A stretch of 64,000 nt of DNA, taken from contig CAVVNT010000002.1 of NCBI GenBank assembly GCA_963749675.1, positions 568,942-632,941 of the forward strand, in the 5' to 3' direction. Shown here in pieces: positions 17,832 to 27,189 of the stretch. Every line of letters begins with the position of its first letter. The stretch's first letter is position 1. The position numbers and the translations under genes were made by a program. The notes under the pieces were generated by a model. It was given only the letters and a program-made list of their open reading frames with translations, had not been told where the DNA came from and did not search any database. This stretch comes from Roseitranquillus sp963749675. GTDB taxonomy: Bacteria > Pseudomonadota > Alphaproteobacteria > Rhodobacterales > Rhodobacteraceae.

Positions 17832-19118
17832 ATGACAAAGACCGCCACACTGAGCTGGGACGACAAGACGCTCGAACTGCCCATGCAGTCGCCGACTGCG
17901 GGTCCCGACGTCGTCGACATCCGGAAGCTCTATGCGCAAGGCGATATCTTCACCTACGACCCCGGCTTCACCTCGACGGCCGCCTGCGACAGCTCGATCA
18001 CCTTCATCGACGGCGACAAGGGCGAACTGCTCCATCGCGGCTATCCGATAGACCAGCTGGCCGAGAAGTCGCACTATCTCGAGGTCTGCTACCTGTTGCT
18101 CTACGGCGAGTTGCCGACCGCTGCCCAGCTCGAGGACTTCGAGGGGCGCGTGACGATGCACACCATGCTCCACGAGCAGATGGTGAACTTCTTCCGCGGC
18201 TTCCGTCGCGACGCGCACCCGATGGCGGTCATGGTCGGCGTGGTCGGCGCGATGTCGGCATTCTACCATGACTCGACCGACATTTCGGATCCCTGGCAGC
18301 GCGAGGTCGCCTCGATCCGCCTGATCGCCAAGATGCCGACGATCGCGGCATGGGCCTACAAGTACTCGATCGGGCAGCCGTTCGTGTACCCGAAGAACCA
18401 TCTCGACTACGCGTCAAACTTTCTGCGGATGTGCTTCTCGGTCCCGGCGGAGGAGTATCAGGTCAACCCGATCCTCTCCCGCGCGATGGACCGGATCTTC
18501 ACGCTTCACGCCGACCACGAGCAGAACGCCTCCACCTCGACGGTGCGGCTCGCTTCGTCCTCGGGGGCGAACCCGTTCGCCTGCATCGCCGCCGGTATTG
18601 CATGCCTCTGGGGCCCTGCGCATGGCGGGGCCAACCAGGCGTGTCTGGAGATGCTGCGTCAGATCGGAAGCCCGAACCGCATCCCCGAATATATCGAGAA
18701 GGCGAAGGACAAGAACGATCCGTTCCGCCTCATGGGATTCGGACACCGCGTCTACAAGAACTTCGACCCGCGCGCGAAGGTGATGAAGCAATCGGCCGAC
18801 GAGGTGCTGGACCTGCTGGGCATCGAGAACAACCCGACCTTGCAGGTCGCCAAGGAACTGGAGCGGATCGCGCTCGAGGACGACTATTTCGTTTCCAAGA
18901 AACTGTACCCGAACGTGGACTTCTACTCAGGCATCATCCTTGATGCGATGGGGTTCCCCACGGCGATGTTCACGCCGATCTTCGCCCTCAGCCGCACCGT
19001 CGGGTGGGTGAGCCAGTGGAAGGAGATGATCTCCGATCCGCAGCTCAAGATCGGGCGCCCGCGCCAGCTCTATTGCGGGCCGACCTTCCGCGACTACGTC
19101 GACGTCGAGAATCGCTGA
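17832..19118 (+). CDS. gltA: citrate synthase (type II)
   Basis: 428 aa. Condenses acetyl-CoA and oxaloacetate to start the TCA cycle. The N-terminal extension and about 430-residue length are typical of the large NADH-sensitive gram-negative enzyme. Active-site regions: LHADHEQNASTSTVRLASSS (about 220-240), CLWGPAHGGANQACLEML with catalytic histidine, FGHRVYKNFDPRAKVMK, and the late aspartate in NVDFYSG. A GGAGGGGATGCC-type ribosome site precedes the ATG. Confidence 0.95.
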   Translation: MTKTATLSWDDKTLELPMQSPTAGPDVVDIRKLYAQGDIFTYDPGFTSTAACDSSITFIDGDKGELLHRGYPIDQLAEKSHYLEVCYLLLYGELPTAAQLEDFEGRVTMHTMLHEQMVNFFRGFRRDAHPMAVMVGVVGAMSAFYHDSTDISDPWQREVASIRLIAKMPTIAAWAYKYSIGQPFVYPKNHLDYASNFLRMCFSVPAEEYQVNPILSRAMDRIFTLHADHEQNASTSTVRLASSSGANPFACIAAGIACLWGPAHGGANQACLEMLRQIGSPNRIPEYIEKAKDKNDPFRLMGFGHRVYKNFDPRAKVMKQSADEVLDLLGIENNPTLQVAKELERIALEDDYFVSKKLYPNVDFYSGIILDAMGFPTAMFTPIFALSRTVGWVSQWKEMISDPQLKIGRPRQLYCGPTFRDYVDVENR

Positions 19119-19126
19119 CGGCGGCC

Positions 19127-19150
19127 CCGGGCGCGGTCTTCCGCGCCCGG
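19127..19150 (+). terminator. GC-rich hairpin after gltA
   Basis: A perfect 10-bp stem (CCGGGCGCGG / CCGCGCCCGG) with loop TCTT begins 8 bp after the gltA stop. Only a loose T-rich stretch follows (ATTTCCTTC), so it is a plausible but imperfect intrinsic terminator. The same hairpin could serve the convergent hydratase gene. Confidence 0.55.
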
Positions 19151-19231
19151 AACGCATTTCCTTCAATAATTCGAGCTGCGCCGCGAAAGCATCCGCCTGC
19201 CGTTGGTGGCAGGCGCAACGCGCACTTCCGT

Positions 19232-20008
19232 TCAGCGGCCTTCGAAATTTGCAGCGCGCTTTTCCAAGAACGCCAACACGCCCTCCCGAAAATCCCGGCT
19301 CTCGCCGCACCGGCCCTGCAGCGTCGCTTCCAGCGACAGCTGTTGTGTGAGGTCGTTGGACCAGCTCTCCCGCAGGGCCTTCTTGACCCCGGCGTAGGCG
19401 GCGGTGGGCCCCCCGGCGATGCGGCGGGCCCGTTGCTGCCAGGTCGCTTTGAAGGAACCGTCCGGAACCGCCTCCCAGATCATGCCCCACTCCGCCGCCA
19501 GCGTCGCCGAGACTGGATCGGCGAAAAGTGCGGCACCCATCGCGCGGGCGAATCCGATCTGCCGGGGCAGCCAATACGTGCCGCCCGCATCCGGTATGAG
19601 CCCGATCCGCGTGAAGGCCTGGACGAACGTTGCGCTCTCAGCCGCGATGACCACGTCACATGCGAGCGCCAAGTTGGCTCCGGCCCCCGCCGCCGCGCCA
19701 TTTACCGCCGCGATTGTCGGCACCTCGCAATCGTAGATCGCGCGCAGCATCGGCTCGTATTCATCGCGCAGCGTGCGCTCCAGATCGGCCGCCTCGAGAT
19801 TGGGACTGTCGCCGAGGTCCTGACCGGAGCAGAACGATCGCCCTGCGCCAGTCATCACCGCAACCCGGGCACTCTCCGGCAGGTTACGGAAGACGTCGAG
19901 GATTTCGGCCCGCATCTGAGAGTTGAGAGCGTTGCGCACATCCGGCCGGCGGAGGGTGAGGAGCGCGACCCCCTCCGTCTCCTCGAAGCTGATCGTCTGG
20001 TAGTCCAT
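19232..20008 (-). CDS. enoyl-CoA hydratase/isomerase family protein, PaaG-like
   Basis: 258 aa crotonase fold. CoA oxyanion-hole motifs are CSGQDL (60-65) and NGAAAGAGANLALACD (about 103-118). The PDAGGTYWLPR segment holds D140, the acid typical of the isomerase branch rather than the two glutamates of true hydratases. This pattern is closest to PaaG-type 1,2-epoxyphenylacetyl-CoA or dienoyl isomerases, but no other paa genes are near, so the substrate is uncertain. It sits downstream of ccmH on the same strand, 60 bp away, and may be the last gene of that unit. Confidence 0.82.
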   Translation of the reverse strand: MDYQTISFEETEGVALLTLRRPDVRNALNSQMRAEILDVFRNLPESARVAVMTGAGRSFCSGQDLGDSPNLEAADLERTLRDEYEPMLRAIYDCEVPTIAAVNGAAAGAGANLALACDVVIAAESATFVQAFTRIGLIPDAGGTYWLPRQIGFARAMGAALFADPVSATLAAEWGMIWEAVPDGSFKATWQQRARRIAGGPTAAYAGVKKALRESWSNDLTQQLSLEATLQGRCGESRDFREGVLAFLEKRAANFEGR

Positions 20009-20068
20009 CGGCCCCTCCGCCTTACTCGCGCGCCCGGGAGTATGCCGAAGCGCCTGTGGGCGGAAGCC

Positions 20069-20512
20069 CTACTGCCTCGTCAGTTCGTCAAGGCGCGTGC
20101 GCTCGTCGCTCGTGAGGTCGCCAGCCGGCAGCGACTGGCGCCGCCTTAGCGTCAGCGATGCGACGAGGAGCCCGACAACGAGCATCGCGGGGCCTGCGAG
20201 CCACAAGATAAGGTTCGCACCCTTGGCGTTAGGCCGAAGCAGAACATATTCGCCGTAGCGATCGGTGAGGTAGTCGATCACCTCGGCGTTCGTGTCGCCT
20301 TCCAGAACGCGCTCCCGCACCAGCAGGCGGAGGTCGCGCGCGAGGTCGGCATTTGACTCGTCGATCAACTCATTGCGACAAACGAGGCAGCGAAGCTCCG
20401 CGGATATTTCGCGAGCGCGCACCTCCAGCGCCGGATCGGTCAGCATCTCGTCGGGCTGGACCGCAGCCACCGGGCCTGCCAGCAGCATCAGCGCCAGGAC
20501 CAGCCGCTTCAC
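20069..20512 (-). CDS. ccmH: cytochrome c maturation protein CcmH (apocytochrome thioreduction)
   Basis: 147 aa starting at a GTG whose codon overlaps the ccmF stop (GTGA). Residues 1-18 form a signal sequence; the periplasmic CxxC is C42/C45 in LRCLVCRN, and a C-terminal membrane helix is at about 102-125. CcmH keeps the apocytochrome haem-binding cysteines reduced before ligation by CcmF. The open frame extends upstream into ccmF in another frame, but that part is not protein-like. It is the short CcmH form without the TPR domain. Confidence 0.92.
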   Translation of the reverse strand: MKRLVLALMLLAGPVAAVQPDEMLTDPALEVRAREISAELRCLVCRNELIDESNADLARDLRLLVRERVLEGDTNAEVIDYLTDRYGEYVLLRPNAKGANLILWLAGPAMLVVGLLVASLTLRRRQSLPAGDLTSDERTRLDELTRQ

Positions 20513-22494
20513 TCCGCCGGCACCCCAGTCGCGGGCGTACGCTCCTTTCGGGCGCCGGCCGCGACGCGATACCGGCGGTCGAAGAGGCTGAGGCAGCCAC
20601 CCAGCGCCATGATGATCGCGCCAGCCCATATCCAGTTCGCAAAGGGCTTGACGTAAGTCCGAATGGCCCAACCGCCATCGTCCTGCGGGTCGCCGATCAC
20701 GACGTAGATGTCGCGAAGGATGCCATTGTCGATTGCGGCTTCGGTCGTTGGCATTCGGGCGACCGGGTAAAACCGCTTCTCCGGAGACAGAGAAGCGACG
20801 AGTTCGTCTGCCCGGAAAATGCTTACATCCGCGCTCGTCGTGACGTAGTTCGGTCCTTGTACCCGCTCGTGCACGTCGTCCAGCGTGACGGTGTAGCGGC
20901 CGACGTCGAAGCTCTCGCCCACCTGGGCAACCCGAATATCTTCAATGGTCCACGCCGTCATGGCGGCAATCCCGAGGATCGTCACGCCGAACCCTGCATG
21001 TGCCACAAACTTGCCCAAATCTGCACCCGGTAGCCGGCGTGCCCGGGAGAGCCGACTGCGCCATCCGCCGCGACCAGTGCGGCCGACGAGGTCTACGGCA
21101 GCGCCGCCGATGAGCCACGCAGCGAGCGCGAAACCAATCGGGGCGAGGACGCCGTCGCCCGTCTGCACCGTCCAGACAAGAGCTGCGAGAGCCAGCGCAA
21201 GCAGCGCGACACCACGCAGCGGCGCAATCGCGCGCAAGCGGCCACGCTTCCACGGCAGCAGAGCGCCCATCGGCAGGATCAGCGCGAGCAAGACCATGAA
21301 GGGGGTGAAGGCCGCATCGAAGAAAGGCGCACCGACCGACAACTTGCGACCAAAGGCGAGCTCCGCAACCAGCGGCCAGAGCGTCCCGACGAAGACCACG
21401 AAGCACGCCACCGCCAGAAGGATGTTGTTGGCCACAAGCGCACTCTCGCGGCTGACAAGAGCGAAGACGCCCTTTGCCTCCATCGCGTGAGCACGCGCCG
21501 CATAGAGCGTCAGCGCCCCGCCGACGAAGACGCCGAGGATCGCCAGGATCCAGATCCCGCGCTCGGGGTCGTTGGCAAAGGCGTGGACGCTCGTCAGGAC
21601 GCCGGATCGGACGATGAACGTCCCGATGAGCGAAAAGCCGAAGGCGAGGATGGCGAGCAGGATCGTCCAGCTCTTCAGCGCCTCACGCTTCTCGACGACG
21701 ATCGCGGAATGAAGGAGCGCCGCGGAGATCAGCCACGGCATGAAGCTCGCATTCTCGACGGGATCCCAGAACCAGAAACCGCCCCATCCCAGCTCATAAT
21801 AGGCCCACCAGGAGCCGAGAGCGATACCGACGGTCAGGAACAGCCAGGCCGCCAGCGTCCACGGCCTGACCCAGCGGGCCCACGCGGCGTCGATCCTCCC
21901 CTCGATCAGCGCCGCCACGGCGAACGAGAACGACATCGAGAGTCCGACGTAGCCGAGGTAGAGGAAGGGCGGATGGAAAGCGAGGCCGGGATCCTGCAGC
22001 AGCGGGTTCAGGTCCTGCCCGTCAAACGGGGGCTGCGCCAGTCGCAGGAACGGGTTGGATGTGAACAGGATGAAGGCGAGGAAGGCGACACCGATCGTGC
22101 CTTGTACCGCCAGCACTCGCGCGCGCAACCCAGCGGGAAGCTGGCCGCCGAACCATGCCGCCGACGCCCCGAACAGCGCCAGGATCAGGACCCAAAGCAG
22201 CATCGAGCCCTCGTGGTTGCCCCAGACGCCCGTGACCTTGTAGAGCAGTGGTTTCGCCGTGTGCGAGTTCAGCGTCACAAGCCGGACCGAAAAGTCCGAC
22301 GTCACGAAGGCGTATGTCAGGGACGCGAAAGCGAACCCGATGAGAAGTACCTGCGCTGAAGCGGCCGGCTCGGCCACAGCCATCCACTTGTTCCAGCCCT
22401 TCTGGGCGCCGACCATGGGCACGACTGCCTGCACGAGGGAGACGGCCAGCGCGAGTACGAGGGCGAAATGTCCAAGTTCGATGATCATCACCAT
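20509..22494 (-). CDS. ccmF: cytochrome c maturation protein CcmF, haem lyase core
   Basis: 661 aa, multi-pass. CcmF receives haem from holo-CcmE and attaches it to apocytochrome c. The WWD signature spans residues about 229-254 (WWAYYELGWGGFWFWDP, then VENASFMPW). Some 14-15 membrane helices are visible, and a periplasmic loop lies before the last one. The first ATG is at 22494; a second ATG two codons later is equally possible, and neither has a clear ribosome site. It overlaps ccmH and is preceded by a 50-aa ORF 5 bp upstream. CcmE, which normally lies directly before it, is 8.2 kb away beyond a mobile island. Confidence 0.93.
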   Translation of the reverse strand: MVMIIELGHFALVLALAVSLVQAVVPMVGAQKGWNKWMAVAEPAASAQVLLIGFAFASLTYAFVTSDFSVRLVTLNSHTAKPLLYKVTGVWGNHEGSMLLWVLILALFGASAAWFGGQLPAGLRARVLAVQGTIGVAFLAFILFTSNPFLRLAQPPFDGQDLNPLLQDPGLAFHPPFLYLGYVGLSMSFSFAVAALIEGRIDAAWARWVRPWTLAAWLFLTVGIALGSWWAYYELGWGGFWFWDPVENASFMPWLISAALLHSAIVVEKREALKSWTILLAILAFGFSLIGTFIVRSGVLTSVHAFANDPERGIWILAILGVFVGGALTLYAARAHAMEAKGVFALVSRESALVANNILLAVACFVVFVGTLWPLVAELAFGRKLSVGAPFFDAAFTPFMVLLALILPMGALLPWKRGRLRAIAPLRGVALLALALAALVWTVQTGDGVLAPIGFALAAWLIGGAAVDLVGRTGRGGWRSRLSRARRLPGADLGKFVAHAGFGVTILGIAAMTAWTIEDIRVAQVGESFDVGRYTVTLDDVHERVQGPNYVTTSADVSIFRADELVASLSPEKRFYPVARMPTTEAAIDNGILRDIYVVIGDPQDDGGWAIRTYVKPFANWIWAGAIIMALGGCLSLFDRRYRVAAGARKERTPATGVPAE

Positions 22495-22499
22495 ACGAT

Positions 22500-22652
22500 C
22501 TAGCCGATCGTGCGGCGCAAGCCAACGCTTCTTGGCGCCACCACGTCAGACGAAACGCCGCGGGCAAGCGAAGCAAGCAAGCCGAGCAGGATCAGGAAGG
22601 CCAGCGCCGCAAGCGCCCTGACGTAGGCGGAGCGCGCAAGTGTCTCCCGCAT
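22500..22652 (-). CDS. possible 50-aa single-span membrane protein before ccmF
   Basis: A short frame from the ATG ending at 22652 to a TAG 5 bp before ccmF. The middle (ALAALAFLILLGLLASLARG) is a good membrane helix with a basic, arginine-containing start. It could couple translation into ccmF. No family was recognised, and it is not CcmD-like. It has only a distant GGGAG ribosome site, so it may be a shadow or leader ORF. Confidence 0.35.
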   Translation of the reverse strand: MRETLARSAYVRALAALAFLILLGLLASLARGVSSDVVAPRSVGLRRTIG

Positions 22653-22751
22653 GACTGAGTCCAGGATCTCCCAAGCTCCGGTCCAAGGCGCGCTGCAGGT
22701 CGCGGTCCGTCACGACATCGCCAATTCGCGTCAACAGATTTTCGATCGCCT

Positions 22752-23174
22752 TCAGAAGATCGCCAGCGAGGCGACGACGATGGCGACCGCGGCAATCGCC
22801 GGCCAGACCACGAGGCCAAAGCCCACCTCCATGGAGCGCTGCACAACCGCAATATGCAGCGCCCCGCCGACGACGTAGAGCGACACCATCGCGAACAGCG
22901 TCGCGCCGCCGCCCTGGATCGCCAAAACACGCGGCACGTCGCTCAACTCCCACCAAATCGAGATGCCGGCCTGCCCTGCCCAACTCAGCGCCATGCCGAG
23001 CGCCAGGGGCGTCGCCCGCACGTACCAGAGCCAGAGGAAGGTCAACGCGTTAATCGCGGCGATCACCGCCATCGCGGACAACCCGATCGAGACCGCAAGG
23101 TCGAAACTTGCCAGCCGCTCGACCACAAGGAATGCGCCGAGCAGAAAGGCCACGATGGTCAACGCCTGCTTCAT
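22752..23174 (-). CDS. four-helix membrane protein of unknown function
   Basis: 140 aa, almost entirely hydrophobic with four likely membrane helices (about 5-22, 28-52, 55-70 and 90-138) and few charged residues. Its ATG overlaps the stop of the 43-aa ORF upstream (ATGA), so the two are translationally linked. Together with the 58-aa holin-like ORF it forms a compact cassette of very small membrane proteins on the ccm strand. No family was recognised; a phage-derived or lysis-related origin is only inferred from the company. Confidence 0.55.
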   Translation of the reverse strand: MKQALTIVAFLLGAFLVVERLASFDLAVSIGLSAMAVIAAINALTFLWLWYVRATPLALGMALSWAGQAGISIWWELSDVPRVLAIQGGGATLFAMVSLYVVGGALHIAVVQRSMEVGFGLVVWPAIAAVAIVVASLAIF

Positions 23175-23302
23175 CGCCTGAGTATCTCCTTCACCGCGGC
23201 ATCCAGCCGGTCTGCGGCGCGCTTATGACGCTTCCGGGCCTCCTCCAGGCGCCGGTGACTGAAGAAGTCGCGCACGATCTCCCAGAGCTCGGCGATCCGC
23301 AT
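23171..23302 (-). CDS. 43-aa charged helical protein
   Basis: From the ATG ending at 23302 to a TGA that overlaps the next gene's ATG. The sequence (MRIAELWEIVRDFFSHRRLE, then a lysine/arginine-rich helix ending ILRR) predicts one amphipathic, strongly basic helix and no membrane segment. Tight overlap with the gene after it and a 3-bp gap from the gene before it support a real small ORF in a three-gene cassette. Confidence 0.45.
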   Translation of the reverse strand: MRIAELWEIVRDFFSHRRLEEARKRHKRAADRLDAAVKEILRR

Positions 23303-23305
23303 GAA

Positions 23306-23482
23306 CTACCGCGTCAGCCGCTCGCGGATCATCGTCGTCATCTCCACGAGGATTTCTGTGTTCTTGTGCAGCAACTGACGCAGCGCCTGCTCCTTCTGAA
23401 CGTCCCGCCAGAGCAGGTAGAAGACGAGTAGGACCCATGGGCCGTTCTCGGTTAGGATCTGGGTAAGGAGCGTTTCGGTCAT
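23306..23482 (-). CDS. 58-aa holin-like small membrane protein
   Basis: Begins MTETLLTQILTENGPWVLLV and continues FYLLWRDVQKEQALRQLLHK. One membrane helix near residues 13-27 is followed by a long charged helix. This short-helix-plus-charged-tail layout resembles BhlA/UviB-type holin-like peptides, which permeabilise membranes in phages and bacteriocin systems, but the match is by eye only. The stop lies 3 bp before the 43-aa ORF. If the reading is right, this cassette is a phage remnant next to the cytochrome c genes. Confidence 0.45.
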   Translation of the reverse strand: MTETLLTQILTENGPWVLLVFYLLWRDVQKEQALRQLLHKNTEILVEMTTMIRERLTR

Positions 23483-23755
23483 GCCGAAGCACCGCACTCG
23501 GCGGTGCGCAATTCGCGACGTGTCGTGATGCCGGGCCCGCTGACGGGATTCATGCAGGTCTCGCAAGCTCTTGGAAGCCTGCGGAATCTGCGCCCGGCGT
23601 GGTTAACGGCTGCGTAACTTGCCGTTCGGCTCTGTGCTGCCTTGAGCCTCGCGGGGCCCTGTCGCCGCCGCAGGAGGAACGCCATGGCTCAGCCATGCAC
23701 CAGTATTGCGACCGCGGTCTGGCGGGGCTTCCGCGTGTGTGAGTGGTGACATGAT
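23483..23755. other. gap between small cassette and IS630 remnant
   Basis: About 270 bp with no convincing ORF on either strand. It probably holds the cassette promoter and old insertion debris; no terminal repeat was recognised here. Confidence 0.35.
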
Positions 23756-24694
23756 CCTAGTGTTCCGAGTCTGACGGTTGCTACCGATTTCCGAGGATTT
23801 CATCGAGGGCGTCCAGGGCGCGACGTTCCCGGGTGAGAATATCCTCGGCGGATTTGGTCCGGACGAAGGGCTTCGGCCTTGTGTCGTGAGGCAGCAGGTA
23901 GTCGTGGATCGCGTCCTCCAGATCACCGGCGCTGGAACAAATGCCCCGGCGTATGCGCCGATTTGTGATCTCGGCGAAGAAGCGCTCGACGAGGTTCAGC
24001 CAGGACGCGCTGGTGGGCGTGAAGTGCAGCTTGAACCGAGGATGTTTCGCCAACCAGGCCTTCGCTTCGGGCGTCTTGTGCGTCGCGTGGGTGTCGAGGA
24101 CCAGGTGCACCTCGCGCGGCCCCGGTACGGCCCGGTGGATGCGGCGCAGGAACCGCAGGAACTCGTGGGCCCGATGGCGCGGCAGGCATTCGCCGATCAC
24201 CATGCCCGACGTCACGTCGAGCGCGGCGAACAGCGTGGTCGTGCCGTGGCGCTTGTCGTCGTGGGTCATCGTGGCCGCGCGGCCCTTCTTCAGCGGCAAT
24301 CCCGGCCAGCTCCGGTCAAGCGCCTGGATCTGCGACTTCTCATCGACGCACAGCACCACCGCCCGGTCCGGCGGATCGAGGTAGAGCCCGACGATCTCGG
24401 TGCCTGGCGCCGTCCACGCCCTCGTCGAGGTAGCGCTCCTGCCAGCGCCACACGGTGGGCTTCGAGGTGTTCGCGCGCCGCATGATCTCGAAGGTGCCAT
24501 GGCCGTCCGCCGTCGCCAGCACGATCTCGGCCCGCCAGACGAGCTTGCGCGGGCTGTTGCGGTCGGCGACCACAGCTTGAAGCTCCGCGCGGTCAGCGGG
24601 GTTCAGGTAAAGGCAGACGTCATCACGTCTCATGCCCCGACACCGACACGCCAGACCGCGGATCGGAATCCTCCGTCAGGTGGAGAACTCTAGG
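23756..24694 (-). mobile_element. IS630-family element, internally deleted
   Basis: Imperfect terminal inverted repeats of 22 bp lie at 23756-23777 and 24673-24694 (about 16 of 22 positions match; both begin CCTAG on their own strand and end CTGACGG). TA dinucleotides sit inside both ends, matching the TA target preference of this family. The element is shorter than a full IS630 because the transposase has lost its middle. Confidence 0.75.
23781..24633 (-). pseudogene. IS630-family transposase, frameshifted and internally deleted
   Basis: The first part (from 24633, reading MRRDDVCLYLNPADRAELQ through a helix-turn-helix region to RWQERYLDEGVDGA) is joined out of frame to the catalytic part (TEIVGLYLDPP onward). 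The DDE residues are visible in LCVDEKSQIQALDR, HLVLDTHATHKT and LVERFFAEITNRRIRRG. Roughly 70 residues that normally connect these parts are missing, so the protein is inactive. The join is around 24400. Confidence 0.85.
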
Positions 24695-24832
24695 GCTGCA
24701 CTGTCCGGCCATCGGGGACGCTGGCCGGGCGCACGACGCAATTCACGATGCTCCTGCATTCCCCGCTCGGAAAGAATGGCTTAGACGGCGGCCTCGACCG
24801 GTCGTCGCAACACTCTGATGAAGGAGGTTGCG

Positions 24833-25354
24833 ATGACGCCTGGGAAGCGGTGCCCGGCCCGATCCACCCGTAAGGCGCGGCGCGAGCATCGGCGGGTGTT
24901 CTGTTCGGCAATCTCGGCGGGGCGCTCGCGCGAGGACGCCGCGGTGGATGCCGAAGTATCGCCTCCGGTGAGAGCCGGTGGTTTCGGGAGGCCGGCGGCA
25001 TGCCACCCTCGCAGCTTGCACCGTCCGCGAAGGCGTTGCTGTCGCTCATTGAGCGGAAGGAGATTGCGCTTTTCTGCGCAGGCGGACACGGAGTGCGTGA
25101 GATCGCCCGCCTGGCTCGGGCTCGACTTTCCCGACGAGACCATGCGCGTCAACCACGAAGCCATCTGCCGGTTCCTTCACGTCCAGGGCCGCGGAGCACT
25201 GAAGCGCGAGCTCACCGCGTGCCTGCACACCGGACGCGCGCTGCGCCTGCCGAGATCGCGCCTGCGCGGCCGGGGCAAGCCGTTGGTGACGCCCGAGGTG
25301 ATGATCAGCGAGCGTCCGGCGGAGGCCGCCGACCGGGCGGTGCCGGGTCACTGA
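24833..25354 (+). pseudogene. IS30-family transposase remnant
   Basis: Fragments in shifting frames recall IS30 N-terminal parts: SREDAAVDAEVSPPV, then in another frame WFREAGGMPPSQL and LSLIERKEIALFCAGGHGVREIARLA (split here as LSLIERKEIALFC, AGGHGVREIARLA), then a jump to HEAICRFLHVQGRGALKREL and LVTPEVMISERPAEAADRAV. The helix-turn-helix and the start of the catalytic region are joined by a deletion, and the DDE domain after VPGH is absent. It is cut off where the IS110 remnant begins. Confidence 0.7.
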
Positions 25355-25434
25355 TGGTGTGGATGCCCCACCCCTGACGGCATCGCTTGTGCCACGCCGG
25401 CGGTGTCGAACCAACCAGTATGGAGGAGGCATCC

Positions 25435-26260
25435 ATGAACGAGGTGATCGGCGTCGATCTGGCAAAGATGGTGTTCCAGCTGCACGGGGCCACCGCGGCG
25501 GGGGCGCCGGTGTTCCGCAAGAAGCTATCGCGGACGCAGTTCCGGGCGTTCATGACGAAGCATCCGCGGTGCCGTGTCGCGATGGAGCCCGGCCCGCAGG
25601 ACGACGCAAAGGATCAGCTCTTGACCGAGACGATTAGAGAACGCCCCGGGACATGATCATGGAGGCCTGCGCTTCGGTGCACTGCTGGGGTCGCGAGATG
25701 GAGGCCCTTAGCCACGATGGCTGACCTTCTTGAAGTCGCTGGTTCGGCGGATCGACGACCCCGACAGCAATCTGCCGCCCCTCGTGGTCGAGTTCACGCG
25801 CCCGCACCTCGACCAGCTCCAGGCCTGCAGCGAGCGGATCGCCGTGATCGAGCGGAGGCTGCGTGACGCAGCCCGCAGCGATCCCGAGGCCGCCCGATTA
25901 CAGACTGCGCCGGGCGTCGGGCCGGTCAGCGCCCCGGCGATCAAGGCCTTCGCGCCGCCGATGGAAGGGTTCAAGCGGGGGCGCGATTTCGCAGCGTGGC
26001 TTGGCCTGATCCCCGTCCAGAGGTCCACCGGCGAGCGGCAAATCCTGGGCCGAACATCGAAGATGGGTCAGCGCGACATCAGACGCCTGCTGATCATAGG
26101 CGCAATGACCCGCAACCGGTGGGCGATCAAGAACGGCCTGCCAAAAGGGCGCCGGGCTGGAACGGATGCTGGAACGCAAGCCGCGCATGCTGGTGGCGAT
26201 CGCGCTGGCCAACAAGACCGCCGGGGCGATCTGGGCGATGATGAACCCGCCCCGGCTTTC
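25435..26260 (+). pseudogene. IS110-family transposase remnant
   Basis: The start is intact (MNEVIGVDLAKMVFQLHGA, the RuvC-like DEDD domain), but it breaks after about 60 residues. A second bit of the same region follows (MEACASVHCWGREMEALSHD), then roughly 100 residues are missing. The C-terminal Transposase_20 domain resumes at 25730 (LQTAPGVGPVSAPAIKAFAP, LGLIPVQRSTGERQILGRTS). A further frameshift near 26145 separates ERMLERKPRMLVAIALANKT. It is fused directly to a broken IS3 gene on the other strand. Confidence 0.75.
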
Positions 26261-26261
26261 C

Positions 26262-27173
26262 CGGAGGCGGGTTGCTTTGAGTCCTGCGCCGCCATGGCGC
26301 GGGTCTCCAGTTCTGCGTAGTAGCGTTGCTCGGCCTCGGCAGGTGGCACGTTGCCGATCGGTTCGAGCAGGCGTCGGTCGTCAAACCGATCGACCGATCG
26401 AAGGTGGCAATCTCGACGGCCTCGAGGCTGCGCCAGGGGCCGAGGCGGCGGATCACCTCGGTCTTGAAGAGCCCGATCACAGTCTCGGCCAAGGCATTGT
26501 CGTAGGAACCCCCGACGCTGCCGACCGAGGGCGCGATGCCGGCCTCGCCGAGGCGCTCGGTGGAGCGAATGGACAGGTATTGCGAACCCCTGTCGCTATG
26601 ATGAACCGATGAACCCGCCCGCCGGCTTCAGCAGGTCCTCGGGCGTGGATCGCCTGCTCCAGCGCGTCGAGCACGAAGCTCGCCTCGGCGGTGCGCGACA
26701 CGCGCCAGCCGACGATGCGCCGGGCATGGGCGTCGATGACAAAGGCGACGTAGACGAACCCCGCCCAAGTGGCCACATAGGTGACGTCGGAGACCCAAAG
26801 GCTGTCGGGCGCGGGCGCCTTGCACCCGGTCGAGCGGACAGGGGGCGGCCGTGTCGCTGATCGTCGTTCTCACTGGTCTTCCTCGAACAGCTCCTTGCAG
26901 CCCCATCTGGCGCATCAGGCGCGCCACCGTGCAGCGGGCGACGTCAATCCCCTCGCGACCGAGCTGCCGCCAGAACCTTTCGCACGCCATAGACCCGGAA
27001 GTTCTCCTCCCAGACGCGCCGGATTTCACCGCGAAGGACGGCGTCGCGGCGCACGCGCGGCGGCGCTTTCGAGGGATCGGCCCGCCTCGCGGCGTGAGCG
27101 TGACAGGTCGACGGGGCGATCGGCAGTTCCTTGCAGATCGGCTCGACCCGGTGCTCGCCCCGATGATCGTCAA
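26262..27173 (-). pseudogene. IS3-family OrfB transposase remnant, several frameshifts
   Basis: Read from 27173 downward, pieces in three frames spell an IS3 OrfB: EPICKELPIAPSTCHAHAAR, ENFRVYGVRKV, GREGIDVARCTVARLMRQMG, then the integrase core with WAGFVYVAFVIDAHARRIVG and AETVIGLFKTEVIRRLGPWR, and the usual tail ERAMAAQ. At least four frame changes and a missing OrfA make it inactive. Its C-terminal end is joined to the IS110 remnant and its N-terminal side to an IS66 fragment. Confidence 0.75.
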
Positions 27174-27189
27174 TTGCCCCCGGTCGGGG

